Source: Tanytarsus gracilentus
Lineage: Eukaryota > Arthropoda > Insecta > Diptera > Chironomidae
NCBI GenBank assembly: GCA_038502055.1
Contig: JAXRKN010000043.1
Span: forward strand, 7,998,001-8,062,000
Length of the DNA stretch: 64,000 bases
Reading direction: 5' to 3'
The position numbers and the translations under genes are program-made. Positions 13,888 to 27,038 of this stretch are shown one piece after another. The first letter of the stretch is position 1, and the number at the start of each line of letters is the position of its first letter. The notes below the pieces were generated by a model. It did not search any database. It was not told where the DNA came from and saw nothing but the letters and a program-made list of their open reading frames with translations.

Positions 13888-15322
13888 ATGGAGGACAATA
13901 GTCCAACTTCATCAACCGACTCTTGGATGTTTGTAAAAAGCGATAAAATTGGCTTTGGCAACGATCCAGTTGAGAAGTAAGTTAGGTCCACAAAGGATGG
14001 CAAGAAAAAAATTATTTTTGCAAATTATGAAAATTTTTTTATAAAAATTATTTTAAATTCAAAATTCATCGAAAAAAATTATTAATTTTTTAAATTCCGT
14101 TAAATTATTGCATCGCGACCCTCTGAATTGAAAAATCTAATTTTTCCGCCTCGAAAATTTTTACAATTTTCACAAAAAGTGCTCAAAAAATTTATTTTTA
14201 TTTTGTAGAGAAGAAGACTCAGACGGAATTTCGGTCATAAGCGAAAGCGAAATGACAAAGAATAATTTAAACCATCCTAGCGATGATGATAGCAACACTG
14301 AAAAGCCAATAGTTGAAGAGATCGATGGACCATCCTCGGAGGAATGTGAGGAAGCAAAAGAAGTTGAGCTCTTGACACCACCAGCAACGCCAAGCGTTGA
14401 AGTTTGTGAAGAAAAAAGAGAGAAAGCGACATCGAAAGAGCTCGAACTTCATCAGGAAACTCAAACTAGCACTGCCAAGGAACCCCATAGTCATGGTGCT
14501 GTTTTTCTCGTAGCAATGGCTCTCATTATTGCACTTCTCTACTCAAATATTTCTACTTTGAAACGAGAAATTGCGGCAACGGCATCAATTTATGAGCAGA
14601 GAATTGCTCGACTCGAGGAGGAAAATCAACAGCTTAAAAATCAACTCAGTCAACTTATCAAGCAGATGAAGCCAAAGGAAGAAATTTTGATGCCATCAAA
14701 GGCTGAAAACGTTGATAAAGTTCTTCTCGATCAAAAGTTTATAGAGAGACAAGAACCGATAACAAAAGATGTGTGGTTGGGCGGCGAAAAGGAGGATGTG
14801 GTTAAGATACTCGATAAGAAACTTAATTCACTTCCCGATTATTGCTACTTCACTGACGAAACTGACCTCTTTTATGATTACAATAAGGAAATATGTGAGC
14901 GTAAAAAAAGAAAACTAGAAGATCGAGTCAAAAAATTTCATGACAAAAATGGCAAGCATGTCGATGATGAATTGATGACAAAAAAGCGAAAGCAACTCAA
15001 TGAAATTAAGAAACCACGTGTAAGCATTTCGATTACGGACAACGATGAGGAAATTAAGACAGTTGATATCAAAGAGGAGAAAATTGACAAAAATAATTTT
15101 GAAGAGGCGAAAAAAAGGCAAAAACGGAACGATGAAAAACAAGAAAATATTAGAAAACGTAAAGTGCATCATGGAAAGGAAAAAAATGTTGGTGAATGGA
15201 ATGATCGAAGAACTGTTGGACGTGAGGAGGCGCGTAAGAGACACGAAAGTCAAGAAAATTGGTTCTTAAAACGTAAAAATGAACGCGAGATTCATCGATT
15301 AGAGAAAAATGTTCATCACTAA
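13888..15322 (+). CDS. Single-pass membrane coiled-coil protein, CCPG1/PBXIP1-like (possible ER-phagy receptor)
   Basis: Two exons, 13888-13976 and 14209-15322, encode 400 residues. The first exon gives an N-terminus with D11-S12-W13-M14-F15-V16, an acidic W-x-x-V motif of the LC3-interacting (LIR) kind. About 20 residues later EEDSDGISVISESE resembles the acidic FIP200-binding segments of vertebrate CCPG1. A Ser/Thr/Glu-rich cytosolic stretch precedes one transmembrane helix at about residues 126-143 (AVFLVAMALIIALLYSNI). A heptad-like coiled coil follows at about 148-185, then a very basic and acidic C-terminal part ending in VGEWNDRR...GREEARKRHESQENWF, which is reminiscent of PBXIP1/CCPG1 tails. 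AATAAA lies at about 15477. Topology and the W-x-x-V motif are seen directly; the family link comes from memory of the vertebrate proteins and autophagy function is inferred. It could be an unrelated coiled-coil membrane protein. Confidence 0.6.
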
Positions 15323-15534
15323 TAATTTTGAAGAGATTTCCCAAATTTTTCTTAAACCTTTTTTTTTGTGATAGAACTGCGAGTGATTTTAATGTGAAAT
15401 TGTATTTCCAAAACTTTTTCTCCCCTGATCTGTGAAAATTATTTGAATTACCTTTGTTACTTTCAAAAAGATATGAAATAAAATTATTTATTAGATAATT
15501 TTTATTCCTGACTTCTATGGTTTATTAAACTCGA

Positions 15535-16900
15535 TTATTTGTGGCTTAGAAAGCTTGGAGTCCATCTTTTGACGACAGAATTAGCTTTTTGCTGTTGTTC
15601 TTCTTCACGCTGTTTCACTTCCATCTGCTCCAAAAGTCTCCTTTGATTTTCACGAAACTGTTCTATTGGGTCATCGAACTGCTTGTAGTAGGTCATAACA
15701 TCGCGAACATCATCAACATCAGCGGTTACGACAGCTAAAATGATTTAATATAGTTATAAAAATTTCTTTAGTTTTCGCTTAGTGAAAATTACTTTTTAAG
15801 AATGCCACCAAGTCGAACAGTGTCGTATCATCGTCATTTCCCGTCCAGCGTTGAATATTGAATGCATTTTCGGGTTGGAATTTTGTTGAATTTGGGTTCC
15901 AATCGATGCAAATGACCTTACTTAGATCTCTATTTAGCCGGTCAAGACTCTTCACATGGTGACCATCGACAAAATGCGTTGCATCTCTAACGAGTCTATA
16001 CATGATGAAACCATTTGGATCTAGTGCGTCGAGAACGGGAAACACGGTCATGCCATGATCCGCCGTGTACACAACAATCTCAAAAGTCCTTCCGAGTTGC
16101 TCGAGGAAATAGTCGACACCGGGGCGTTTCTTGAAGCGCCATCCAGTTTGATAAGTCTAAAATATTTTGATTCTTTAAATATTAATTTATTTATGAGGAA
16201 ATAAAATTACCCATTCGGGATGAACAAGAATGTCCTTCATTTCTAAAACGAGTGTATATTTGGGCTGAACATATGGCGGCTTTAATGGTTCAGGAAGGAG
16301 TTTATCGTAGGAGGGCTCTTGAACGAATTTCTGGTAGTAGTTGAGTGACTTCAAGATTCTATTTTTGTATTGTTCAAAAGTTGGTAAATTGCTGAACTCA
16401 TCCTCGATTATTTGTCCATCGGAATCTCTCTCGGGCTGACCCATATCGTAAAGTACCCATCCTCCCATACCCGTCATGCCGAAGCCAAAAAGATAAAAAC
16501 CTAATTTCATTCGTTTCCACTGCTTGTCCTGCTCTTTTTTCTCATCTGGAAGTGCAAAAAGTTAAACTTGATAACATCCAGTGAACACTCAAAAATTCCA
16601 ACCTTCTTCTTGCTGCTTTTGTTTCTCCTGTTCCTTCTTAATGTCCTCCTCTTCAGTCACTGCCGTTTGAGGGAATAACTTCGATAAGAGCTGCGGCGAT
16701 GCTGACGGTTGATTTTCAGTGCTTTTATTAGCTAAAAGTTAAAATTTATTTTAGCCTCATATTGACTTGCGGTTAATTTTCTCACCTTCCGACGATAAAA
16801 ATCGACTGAATTTCGTTTGTATTCGACGCGAAAATAGACTGTGCTTGAAGTTGAGTGAATTCACTAGCAGTCTCGTGAGATGCGCTGTTTTGTAAGCCAT
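15535..16900 (-). CDS. Tim50: Mitochondrial import inner membrane translocase subunit TIM50
   Basis: Receptor subunit of the TIM23 complex, which collects presequence proteins emerging from TOM and passes them to the channel. Exons 16900-16786, 16731-16603, 16545-16211, 16156-15793 and 15734-15535 join in frame to 380 residues. The N-terminus (MAYKTAHLTRLL) is basic and hydroxylated like a mitochondrial presequence. It is followed by a Gln/Glu/Lys-rich stretch, a transmembrane helix (GFYLFGFGMTGMGGWVLYD), and the FCP1/NIF-like intermembrane-space domain with LVLEMKDILVHPEW, GWRFKKRPGVDYF, VYTADHG and CIDWNPNS. As is usual for TIM50, the DxDxT phosphatase signature is absent (LEMKDI instead). 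It is head-to-head with NipSnap and tail-to-tail with the CCPG1-like gene, 212 bp away. Confidence 0.95.
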
Positions 16901-17097
16901 TTAATTGCTTTTTATTTATTTTGTTTTTATTTCAGTTGAGCATGAGCTGTACAGTTGTTCGAGTTTCGCGGTTTTACTGTACTTGAATGTGTGTGAGTAA
17001 AATTTTTGTTTTTAAAAACATTACTCGCAAAAAAAAATAGTAAATAAGCGATAAAGTTTTCTTTAATTATCTCTTGCACAACTTAGTCGCATATAGA
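16901..17097. promoter_or_regulatory. Bidirectional promoter region, Tim50 / NipSnap
   Basis: Only 197 bp lie between the two divergent start codons, so promoters and 5' UTRs of both genes must share this space or reach into the transcribed regions. No TATA box or named element could be assigned. Confidence 0.6.
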
Positions 17098-18216
17098 ATG
17101 TCCGTATCTAGAATTCTTGCACGCAATCCTTTTGCTTTCCAACAAGCTCGGTGAGAAAAATGAAAAAAAATAAAATTTTCCGGCATTTAATTTTTTTCTT
17201 TAGAAATTTTTCCGATTACCTAATAAATTTTCATTATTTCTTTATTTAGTGCACTTAGTGTCAGCTCGTCGGTCAATAGTTCGGATGGTGGATGGCTTAA
17301 AAAACTTTTAACCGGTGAGATAAAAAAAAATCCATAAAAATTTTCAAACTTTGATCTTCATTGACCTTAAATTTTCATCTGATTTCTGTAGGGAGGATCT
17401 CACAGCATGAGGCTGCCAAGGAAAGCCATTCTAAGATGCTGTCGGACAAAGAGGTCATTTATGCATTGCACACTCACAACGTGAGACCTGATTCTTCGCA
17501 CAATTATCTCGAGAACTAGTAAGTCACTATCACACGTCCGTCCTCTTATCAATAGCATAACATGAAAAATCAATTTTGTAGCAAGAAAACAGTTCAATTA
17601 ATCGAATCGAAGAAGGAGCTTGGATGTGATCTCGTCGCAAGTTGGACAGTTCAGGTGGGCGATCTTGATCAATGCGTGCACTTGTGGCGATACACTGGAG
17701 GCTTTGAGAAAATTGACTTGGCCGAGAAGGAGCTAAAGTTGGATCCTGTAAGTACTGAGATAAGATGTGGATGAATTGAAGCTAATTCGCATATTGTAGG
17801 ATTATGTAAAACTCATGAACGAACGTGGTGGCCTCTTGAGAGCTCGTCACTTGCAATATCTTTTGGCATTCAGCTATTGGCCGGTGTCGGCTCCTCGTGA
17901 AGGAAAAAATATTTATGAAATGCGCAGTTATAGGCTAAAACCTGGTACCATGATCGAGTGGGGTAATAACTGGGCACGTGCCATAAACTTTCGCAAGACG
18001 AACAATGAAGCTTACGCGGGCTTTTTCTCTCAAATTGGTCGCTTGTATAATGTCCATCATATCTGGTGTTACTCGAGTTTCCAGCAACGTAAGGAAACTC
18101 GCGAATTTGCATGGCAACAACCCGGCTGGGACAGTTGCGTTCAATACACAGTTCCTCTCATCTCCGAAATGCACTCGCGTGTGTTAATCCCCACTGAGTT
18201 CTCACCAACCAAGTAA
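17098..18216 (+). CDS. Nipsnap: Protein NipSnap (mitochondrial NIPSNAP family)
   Basis: Five exons, 17098-17150, 17250-17314, 17392-17518, 17582-17747 and 17800-18216, give 275 residues, the usual NIPSNAP length. The N-terminus MSVSRILARNPFAFQQAR is a plausible mitochondrial presequence. The family core is clear: HNVRPDSSHNYLENY, SWTVQVGDLDQCVHLWRYTGGF and, in the last exon, IYEMRSYRLKPGTMIEWGNNWARAI, then AYAGFFSQIGRLYNVHHIWCY and the C-terminal VLIPTEFSPTK. NIPSNAPs are mitochondrial proteins with two dimeric alpha-beta barrel domains; the vertebrate proteins act as mitophagy eat-me signals when exposed on damaged mitochondria. All introns are under 100 bp. Confidence 0.95.
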
Positions 18217-19912
18217 GTGAGTGAGTGACCAAGTCACGATGAAAAGAAAATGTTTAGAGATGAGCTTCAGAGAAAATCTTTTTTTTATGATTTTATTTTT
18301 ATATTTTTTTTCATCATTATTATGAGAAAAGCTCTGGCATTTATAAGATAAAAGTGAAAAATAAAAGTTAAAATATTAAAAAACAGTCAAGATCAAGTTT
18401 AAGATTTTCTTTATTTTTTTTCTCATCATTCAAAATGTTATTTTTCATTCACTTCGCTCACAACGTGAAATTTTCCTCTATTTACAATCGTCTTCTCATA
18501 CCGTATGCCTAATTAATTTTTTATTATTTCCTTTAATTAATATAATATATGGAGAATTTTCATGATGGGGAAAATTAATTAATTTTCTTGCAAGAGAAAA
18601 GAATTCTAATCAATAGCTGATGCATTTTTATTAGTGATTTTATTTAAATTTTAATAGGAAAACAGAGAATATAGTTTTAATGCCACGTGAGAACATTTAA
18701 CTTAAGGTAATGTCCGCGCATGGATTTTGATGGTAAAATTATACACAAAATTGTGGATTTTAAATTTCTCTTACATAAATACATGAGATGAAATTATAAT
18801 AATTTTTAGATTAAGCAGGTGATTGGCAAATTTCAACGAGATGAAATTGCACCAAGACTCTTAAAAACTCGAAAATACGTAAACATTTTTCTCTTTTAGC
18901 ATCATGAGAGCTACTTTATCAGTTAGTTTGACAACATTCGCATCACAAAATAGCGGAGTGGAAAAAGGAAAAAAGTTATGTTAAAATATTTCTAGCCAAT
19001 AATGTCCGCACATGGCTTTCTAAAGATTTACTACGTAGTTCCTCTCACAAAAGAGCTTTTGATTTCACTGGCATTAATTTATAAAAGCCTCTCGAATACG
19101 AGAGATATTTTTCATTTTATCTTATTGTAAGTTCAAAATATGCGTTTTGCTTGTGTGTGTGTTTAAAATCGGATATATTTTCAGTACATAACATAAAAAA
19201 AGAGAGTCGAGTAATTTAATTTAGCCACTCAGAAAAAAAAATAATTTCAAAGATTTTTGCTATTTGATAAAAAAAAATATACATAACGTTGAAGAATTGA
19301 ATATGAACATGTAAAAGGAGCACAGTAATGCAATGAATAAATTTTTCTCAACTACCTACTAATTTATATTTTTTTGTTTTTACGAGATTATCAATTGTTA
19401 ACTCGAGTTCTTTCTCGAGTCAGTGCAACAATATTTTTAAGCAGTAAATAGAGAGGTTTACTAAGTTTATTTTAGCGACTGTGGAGGGGAAGGAAAGCTA
19501 TTTGATTAAAATATGCGCGTGTTGATTTGTGTTGTGTGTGTGTGTGTTTTAGAGAGAAAGCAAATGTAGGGCTGTGAGTACTTTTCATTCTGTTCATTCA
19601 ATTCGTATTATTTCCTGCTCCTTTATTTTCATCTCACTTTCAAAAATCAATCCAACTTTTTAATTAATTTCTCCATTTTAAAATTTTAGTCTTTTCCAAA
19701 AAGTTTTCTATCATTCGTTTTCTAAGCTCTAAACCCAAGATATTTTTAATAAAAATAGTGACATTCAATTTTATCAATATTGTTTTATACTCATTATATA
19801 TTCGGAAATCCATGAAAGGAATTTTTTAAAAGGATTTCTTTCGTCGAGTGCTTGTTGAGTTTTCAAACGTGTGGTAATTGCAAGTTTTACGATACAACGT
19901 ATTGCTCGGATG
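18217..19912. other. Convergent intergenic region, NipSnap / Tao
   Basis: This 1.7-kb AT-rich region lies between two converging genes, so it is mainly the two 3' UTRs. A (TG)n tract is present near 19530-19550. No open frame or RNA gene is supported. Confidence 0.55.
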
Positions 19913-22900
19913 CTATAGGGATCCCGCTGGAAAGCTTGTAGACGAATTACTATGAGCGAGCGAGAGCATCGAGCCACTTAAGCTGCCCTCTTCCTCCGGA
20001 TACGTCTCTTGACTTGCCTCTTGCAATGCGAGTGCGCTAAAATAAATAAATTAAACAAGTGTAATTTAATAAATTGATTTGGAAAAAAATACCTAAAGCC
20101 CATGTTAGCAGATTCAACATCAAATTGCTCTAACACTCGTTCATGCTTATCTCTCAATATTCTAACCCTCTCAGATCGCTCTTGGTTGAACTGTTGTAGT
20201 TCAGTTTCCATCTAAAATTAATTTAATTTTCATTTATATTCTAAACATCTAAAATGGAAAATTTTACCTTGCTCTCCAACAAAGCCCTTCGAACACTAAC
20301 TCGCTCTTCGAGTTCCTTTCGTTCGCGATCACGCTGTGCTTGCGCTTGCATTCGATTTTTCTCCTGATACGCAGTCAATATATTGAGCTCATATTGAAGG
20401 CGATCTCGGAGCTGGGCACACTCACCCTCTTGACTCTCATCTAAACGCAACGACTGTTTTTGTAACATGTCAGCAATACTTTGTTCATACTGAAAATTAT
20501 AATCATTGTTAGCATTTTAAAGCTCTCTGCTTAATGTTAATCTCACCTGGTCTCCTAGAAGCGTTAATTTTCGTTGTTGTTCCTCCTTTAATTTCTTTAT
20601 CACAGCTTTTTGTTCATCTTTTGGTGTTGTCTGTAGGATTTGTGCTTTTAATGCTTTATACTGGCGTGTTTGAGTTTTGCACGTTTCGCGAAACTGTTTA
20701 CGAATCTGAAGTTCTTTTTGCTATAATAATAAATATTCAAATAAATATAAAGAGAGAGTTTAGGTAAGTTTCAAAGTAAATAAATACCTTAAGACTTTTC
20801 GGCTGCTGTTTTAATTCCGTTGCATGCTTTCTCATTAATTCACGTTCAGCACGTTCCATGTAGTCCTTTTGATTCTTCAACTCGCTCTCATGTTGCTTGC
20901 AAATCTAAGAAAATTATTTAAAATTATTCAGCACTATATAAAATGTAATTATTTGTACTTGATCCTCTCGCAGGGCATGAACACTCTTCTGCTGTCGATA
21001 TTCAAGATCTTGAGTCTTCTCATGATGTCGAAGGAGCATCGAATGCGCCTGTTCCAGCTGTTGTTGCTTTTTACTCAACTCCTGTGAAATTTAATGATTA
21101 ATGAACTAAAGAAAATTTTAGTTAATTTTCCACTTACATCACGCAGCAACTGATTTTCGAGGTCATGGAGAGAGCACAGCTTTTTTCGCTTAAATTTACG
21201 CATTTCCAATTCGATATAGTTCTTTTGAACGCGAAGCAATCGTTGTTCCTCAGCCGCTTCGGCCATTTTCAAGTTTTCCTTTTGAGATCTGAAACGAAAT
21301 TTGTTAAAACTGCAATTACTTACAAAAAAATGTTAACATACTGCAATGTAGCATCTCTCTGACGTTTTGGTGTAGTTTCATCCATTGACAATTCTCTCTT
21401 CCATCGCTCTTTATTCGCTTTATATTCCTTTTTGCGATGCGTATCGAATGCCTTACGATCGCCATCTTGACGCATCTGAATCTCCTTGGAAAGTTTCTTC
21501 TCGGCCATGTTGTTTGCCTTAGTACGCTTCTCCAACTCCTGTTGATGTCGTACCGAGAGCTTTTCGAGTTCTCGCGTAAAATTGTGCAAAAGCATATCAT
21601 ACTCCTTATCCAGTGCCGATTTGTGAGCCTCCATTTCAACTTTACATTTCTCTTCGAGCTTCAGCAATGCGCCTTGATGTTCTCGACGCATCCGCTTGTA
21701 GCCCGACATTTGTTCGTGCATATCTTCCTGCATATGCTCTTTTTGTTGTTTCGTGACAATACTTGTTGTTCGAATGGTTGCAAAATTATTGGGACCATGT
21801 TCGGCAATTGCACTGACCGCAGCGTGATTTACATGATTATGATGTAAGCCATGTGCCTGCATTTGCTGATGAAACGAGTCACGTGACGACGTAGATCCTG
21901 AAGCTTGTAAATGTGGCGTCTGCATTGGATGATGATGGTGATGATTGCCATAGCCACTTGCGAGATGACCGGCTATTGCGTTTACGTATTGTGGTTGACT
22001 GGAGCTCGGATGATGAGGCGGAAGTTCTGGCGGTAAGCGGTGTCTCGATGAATTACGCACTAAATTTCCTTGCTGATCGACATTTGGTGGAATTGAATTT
22101 CGCGATGAGCTTTGACTGTTGGCAACAATGCCGCCAATCGATTGCATTGAATGCTCTGAAGTTATACTGTTACTCTTACTGCTATCGCCGCCAACCTGAT
22201 CGTCTGGCGTATCATCGGGATCGCCTACATTACTCTCCGTCTCGCAATTATCTACCATAAGTATCTTCTTCATCTTACGATAATTCAAATTGTCAAGCTC
22301 ACGAACTGCTGCTTTAGTTCTACATAAAAAAATAAACATTAATTTCATTTAAAATTATTATAAATTTCATAAGAACTCACCTTATAATTAAATCTACTAA
22401 AATATTACTAGTTGAACGTATTCGCGATACGAAAGTATGTCCAAGCAGCTCACTCGACGTGGGACGATCGAGCGGTGATTTCTTGAGACAGACCTCTACG
22501 AAATTACGAAATATGGGAGACCAATCGGGTGTCTGCGCCGATATGATAGGCGCATCATTTTGGGCAATGTGATAGAGGGCTGACATGGCATTCATATTGA
22601 AGTATGGTGGCTTTCGCTCTGCTAACTCTATGCAAGTAATTCCTGTCGACCACACATCAACCTTTCCATCGTACTGTCCTTCGTCCATAGCTAAAATTAC
22701 TTCGGGAGCCATCCTAAAATGAGTTAATTTAATTAATTTAATTTTTCCAAGTTGCAATAGAGTAAATCTCACCAATAGGGAGTTCCGACAAAAGAGTTTG
22801 CTGGACATTTTATTGCAGCGCTGCCGAAATCAGCTAAAATAACAAATATTGTTAATATAGAAGGCACTAAAATGAAAGCTCATATCTACTAACCTAATTT

Positions 22901-23395
22901 CACAACGCCTTGTTCGGTAAGTAGAATATTTCCGGCCTTAATATCCCTATGGATTCGTCCGAGCAAGTGTAGATAGCTTAATCCATGAAGCACACCGTCA
23001 CAGATTGCGGCAATTTCATCCTCTTTGAGAGGTCGCTTGTGCACCTCAATGATATCGGATGCAGATCCAACACAATATTCCATGACAAGCCAGGCCGTAT
23101 TTTCGTGCAGATAACAACCCTTGTACTCAATCGTATTCGGATGATTTAATTGACGCAAAAAGCGAATTTCCTTTAAAATATCCTGCCACTTTTCCATACT
23201 CTGCTTGCCCAAGTATGACATTTTCTTAATCGCCACAATTTCACGCGTGAGATTACAGCGAGCATAGTAAACGGCACCAAACGATCCATGTCCAATCTCT
23301 CGGAGATCATCAAAAATCTTATCGGGATCGTGCTTGTTAAAGAGCTCCGCAATTTCGGGGTCTTTGAGACTGCCGGGTCTTGGCGCTGGTGCCAT
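19913..23395 (-). CDS. Tao: Serine/threonine-protein kinase Tao (TAOK, STE20 group)
   Basis: STE20-family MAP3K that activates Hippo and p38 signalling and regulates microtubules. Eleven exons: 23395-22894, 22833-22773, 22713-22381, 22319-21342, 21288-21138, 21081-20959, 20904-20788, 20720-20547, 20489-20268, 20211-20093 and 20036-19913. They total 2904 nt, 967 residues, near the fly length. The kinase domain (about 28-281) shows GHGSFGAVY, the VAIKK lysine, HRDIKAGN and GTPYWMAPEV, the last built across a splice junction. The 978-bp exon encodes a Ser/His-rich linker and the start of a long coiled coil that fills the C-terminal half. The final exon ends in GSMLSLAHSNSSTSFP, as I recall from Drosophila Tao, which settles the last splice. 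A frame reading through the last intron would give a different, non-conserved tail. Identification and frame are firm. Confidence 0.96.
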
Positions 23396-26300
23396 TCTTC
23401 TTTTACTTCCTTCTCCGATTGTTAAAATCTTTTTTTCTAATAATTAATTTATCTCCTTTTTGTTGTCCTACTTATTGCTTCTTATTGTCATGTAATCATT
23501 CAAAAAAATATTGATTTTTTTTCTTCTTCTTGTTTCTATAATTAATTTTTTTTTGACGACGACGATAGAGTTTTTTTTGGCATGCAAATTAGAGACAATT
23601 GTTGGGTTGGATGAAGAAAGATTGATGATTCCGCGCTTTCCGGCTAAACAAACTTCCTCATTTCCCTCCGCGAAACTATTCTCTAATAATTAATATCCGT
23701 TGCTCATTAAATTCCTCTAATCAACCAAATTGTTGTGAAAATCCTTGCAGCAATGTTCATATTCACCGAGCGTTGCCTCGGCGGTCGTAATAAATCGCAC
23801 ATACACACCAAGAAGAATTGTAGATAAAATTACACTGAAAAAGAGATAGCGGAGAGTGACGATATGAAAACAAAGTTAATTGATTATTGACAGTTTTAGC
23901 AGCTCGCGTAAGAATTCTTCTTTTTTTCAGCGAGAGCCGTGTGATAATGAAAAATTTAGCGAAGTAGTGTCGATGACGTCAGATGGACTGTAAATTGTGT
24001 AAGCAACCCCGAACATGTTTTTTTTGCGCTGTATGAAATTTATGCGTTGTGTGTGGGGGTTGAACGAATTTTTTGAATGCGACTCCGGTTTTTCACCTCA
24101 CTTGCACTCGCAGTTTAGAGTTCAATCGGAAACTTTTCAGCCAATCTCGAAATAATTTAAAAATTCACTAGAGAAGAATAGTCACATTGAAAGGAATGCA
24201 GATAAAATTTAATGTGAATATTAAACTCTCCCGGAGTCATGACTTTATGACCAAAAAAAAATATCATGAATGAAAACTCTCGCAATTAATTTCAACTTAA
24301 ATTACCATCAAGTAATTCTCCAAGAAATCGCGTATGAATTAAACTTTCCGTATGACTTCGCGCGCACTTGAAATAAACATTTTCAAGTAGTTAATGTGTG
24401 ATTATCGGGTATGATATGAATCATATGTGCGGATCGTCTCTATAATTTTTTGCACCGTGCTCTCAAATGCAATTAAAATGCTTTCATATTCGTATGCGCG
24501 CATAAACATGAAATCGAGTAAAGAAAGAAAAAAAATCCCCCCGAAGGCCTTCACCTGATTCATGGCTGTCAAATCGACAGTTTCTCTCTTTGTCGTTATG
24601 CACACACCACCACGGGTCTTAATTCCTCTTATTCAAATCCAAGATATTTTTTATTATTAATAATCTAAGGAGTTATAGAATGATTCATCCATGAACTACC
24701 AGTTTTCTTTAAACACACACACGTTTCAATAAAAAAATATATATATACAAGATATTATTTTGTTCGATGCCCATTTTTGTAAAAAAAATGTAAATTTCCG
24801 TGTTCAAATCTTCTCATTCACTCAGTCCACATTGTGTATGTGCAGCATATCGTTGCAATTTAGAATGTCTCTATTAATGAATCATTAGATGAGAGGAAAA
24901 TCTATTCATAAGATATTCCCTTTCTCTGTCTTACACATTTGTTGTCATAAAGGAAATCGACACACGAATGATGCGGATATAGAGCGAGGGAGAAAATTTC
25001 TCTACCAGCTTGATAGAAGGAGAAAAAAAATCAATAAGCGATATATTTTCATTCTTTTCGCTTGCAGGCAAAAAGTTATTTCCTTTCAAATTCTTTTATC
25101 CTAACGCTACAATGAGTATGAATGTAAATATCTCATATTTTTTGATCAGCCAAGTTAATTTATACAGTGACTAATAGCGATTATGTGCCAACTCGTTTTT
25201 GACTAGATTTCTTTTAATTAAAGTGTCCATTCTTCATCGCCAGGAGGTAAATTTGAAGTGTGCGGGTGTAAAAAGCTTGATTTCAAGGCTTAAATTTATC
25301 AACTAACCTATCTCGTTTATCTGGCAGTCTCTTTAAGGGGGAATTTGAAGGTGCCAAAAAATATTGTGTTTAATTTTATTTAACTAAAAGAATTTATGAA
25401 TTGCGATGAGAAGAATGTGAAATAATAAATAATAGTTGGGACTTATTATCAACATGACTCGCTTACATTTATTCTGTGCACTCATATAATAATATAAGCT
25501 GATAAATGTACAATAAAAACCGCTAAGCTGAACTTTGTAAGTGTAGCCTGAACAATTTTATGGGTTTTAATTTTTTTTAAATTTCTTTATCATCGTTAAA
25601 TTTTTCGAAATAATGGCTTGTGAAATTAAAGTTATAAAATATTTAAAAACTCAAAAATTTAAATCTCTTTAAATAACGTTATAAAGATTAATTTATCTAA
25701 GAAGATAAAAATGTAAATTTTATTTAGTAATTTCTTCATTTCGTAAAAGTAATTTTACTGCACATAAAGCATTAATCTCTTTAAAGGTAATGTAAAGTCT
25801 CGGGTCTGATGAATGAGAAGAAAAGTACGTAGAAGACACTAAATTTTAAAATGGGTCAGTTATAACAACAATGATGCGATGTGATGTGATAATGTGCTCA
25901 TTATCGCACAAGTCATTTGTTATGTATTGCATTTTAATTCGAATTATTTTAGTAATTGGTACAATTTCAATTAATGTTGAAATTTGAGAAATTACAGAAA
26001 AGAGACAAATTTTATTTGAGGGTGTTTCAGGCGATTATTTAAAATGTTCTTTTATTCACATAATAACGCGATACTCATAAAATAAGTGTTTAATCAATTA
26101 TTTATTCATGAATGGATGGGTCGACAGCGCAATGTAATACTAAGTAGTACTCGCCAAACCATTTATGTCATGCACTTTATTTTCTGGTTGTCAGGACACG
26201 CATACACACACACATAGAGATGTAACTTCACTAAATCAATAGCACCCGAAAAAAAATAATGTTAAGCAATTGAGAGAAAAAGAAAGTATTTATGTGTCTT

Positions 26301-27038
26301 GGAGCTTTGTGCTGCGATAAAATGAAAAATATCGGATAATTTTTTTTAGGAAAAAAAAGAAGTTGATTAAAAACATGGTGAGCAAAAATCGCAATTTAAA
26401 GAAGAATTCATAATTAAAAAATTATTTTTCGTGGTCGGTGCGCTCTAAGAAAATAAGAAACGAGCTTAAAGATATTAACTGTAAATGTTAATTAAATTGT
26501 ATTCATTTCCCCACACACATATCCACCATCATCAGACACTATTAATCTCATGTTTTACATCACGATTGGATTTAGCTCATATCATCGCTATTCACCTCTT
26601 AATCGACACTCGATTGATGATTTTCCGATTTTTTATGGATTTTAATGTGAACTTTTCCAAAAATCTTTTTTTCTCAACCAGCCCATTTTGTAAATTTTAT
26701 CTCGTCAATTTTTCACACTTTATCCTCGCTTTTGATGGTCACGCGGACTCGATTTCACTTTAATTGGGCTTCACAAACAGTTTTTCACACTTTTCACTCT
26801 CAAAGCTTTCCGTTCTTACTCGATTTTCTTAATTTTTCCATTTAATGAAACAAGACATTGAAAAAAAATTGATGAAGAATAAAAAGTTTCGCGGCAAGGG
26901 CGAAACATTGAAATTTTTCGACTGAACGCAAAATCCGAACGATCGGATAAAATATGCGCGGGAGAATTTGAATTATTTTAAAACATGTTTAATTTTAATT
27001 AAAAATGTTTCCTTTTATTATCTCAACAGAAAAGCATC
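23396..27038. other. Intergenic region upstream of Tao and downstream of ArgRS
   Basis: This 3.6-kb AT-rich stretch has no supported coding exon. It should contain the Tao promoter and 5' UTR, possibly spliced, next to 23396 and the short ArgRS 3' UTR next to 27038. Short open frames here lack codon bias, splice context or any family resemblance. Confidence 0.55.

Noticed and set aside
14915..15253. Minus-strand frame inside the CCPG1-like exon
   Set aside because: It is an antisense shadow of a charged Lys/Glu-rich coding region; hydrophobic composition is the expected artefact.
19978..20211. Open frame reading through the last Tao intron to a stop at 19978
   Set aside because: It bypasses a clear GT-AG intron (20092-20037); splicing restores the conserved Tao C-terminus ending at 19913.
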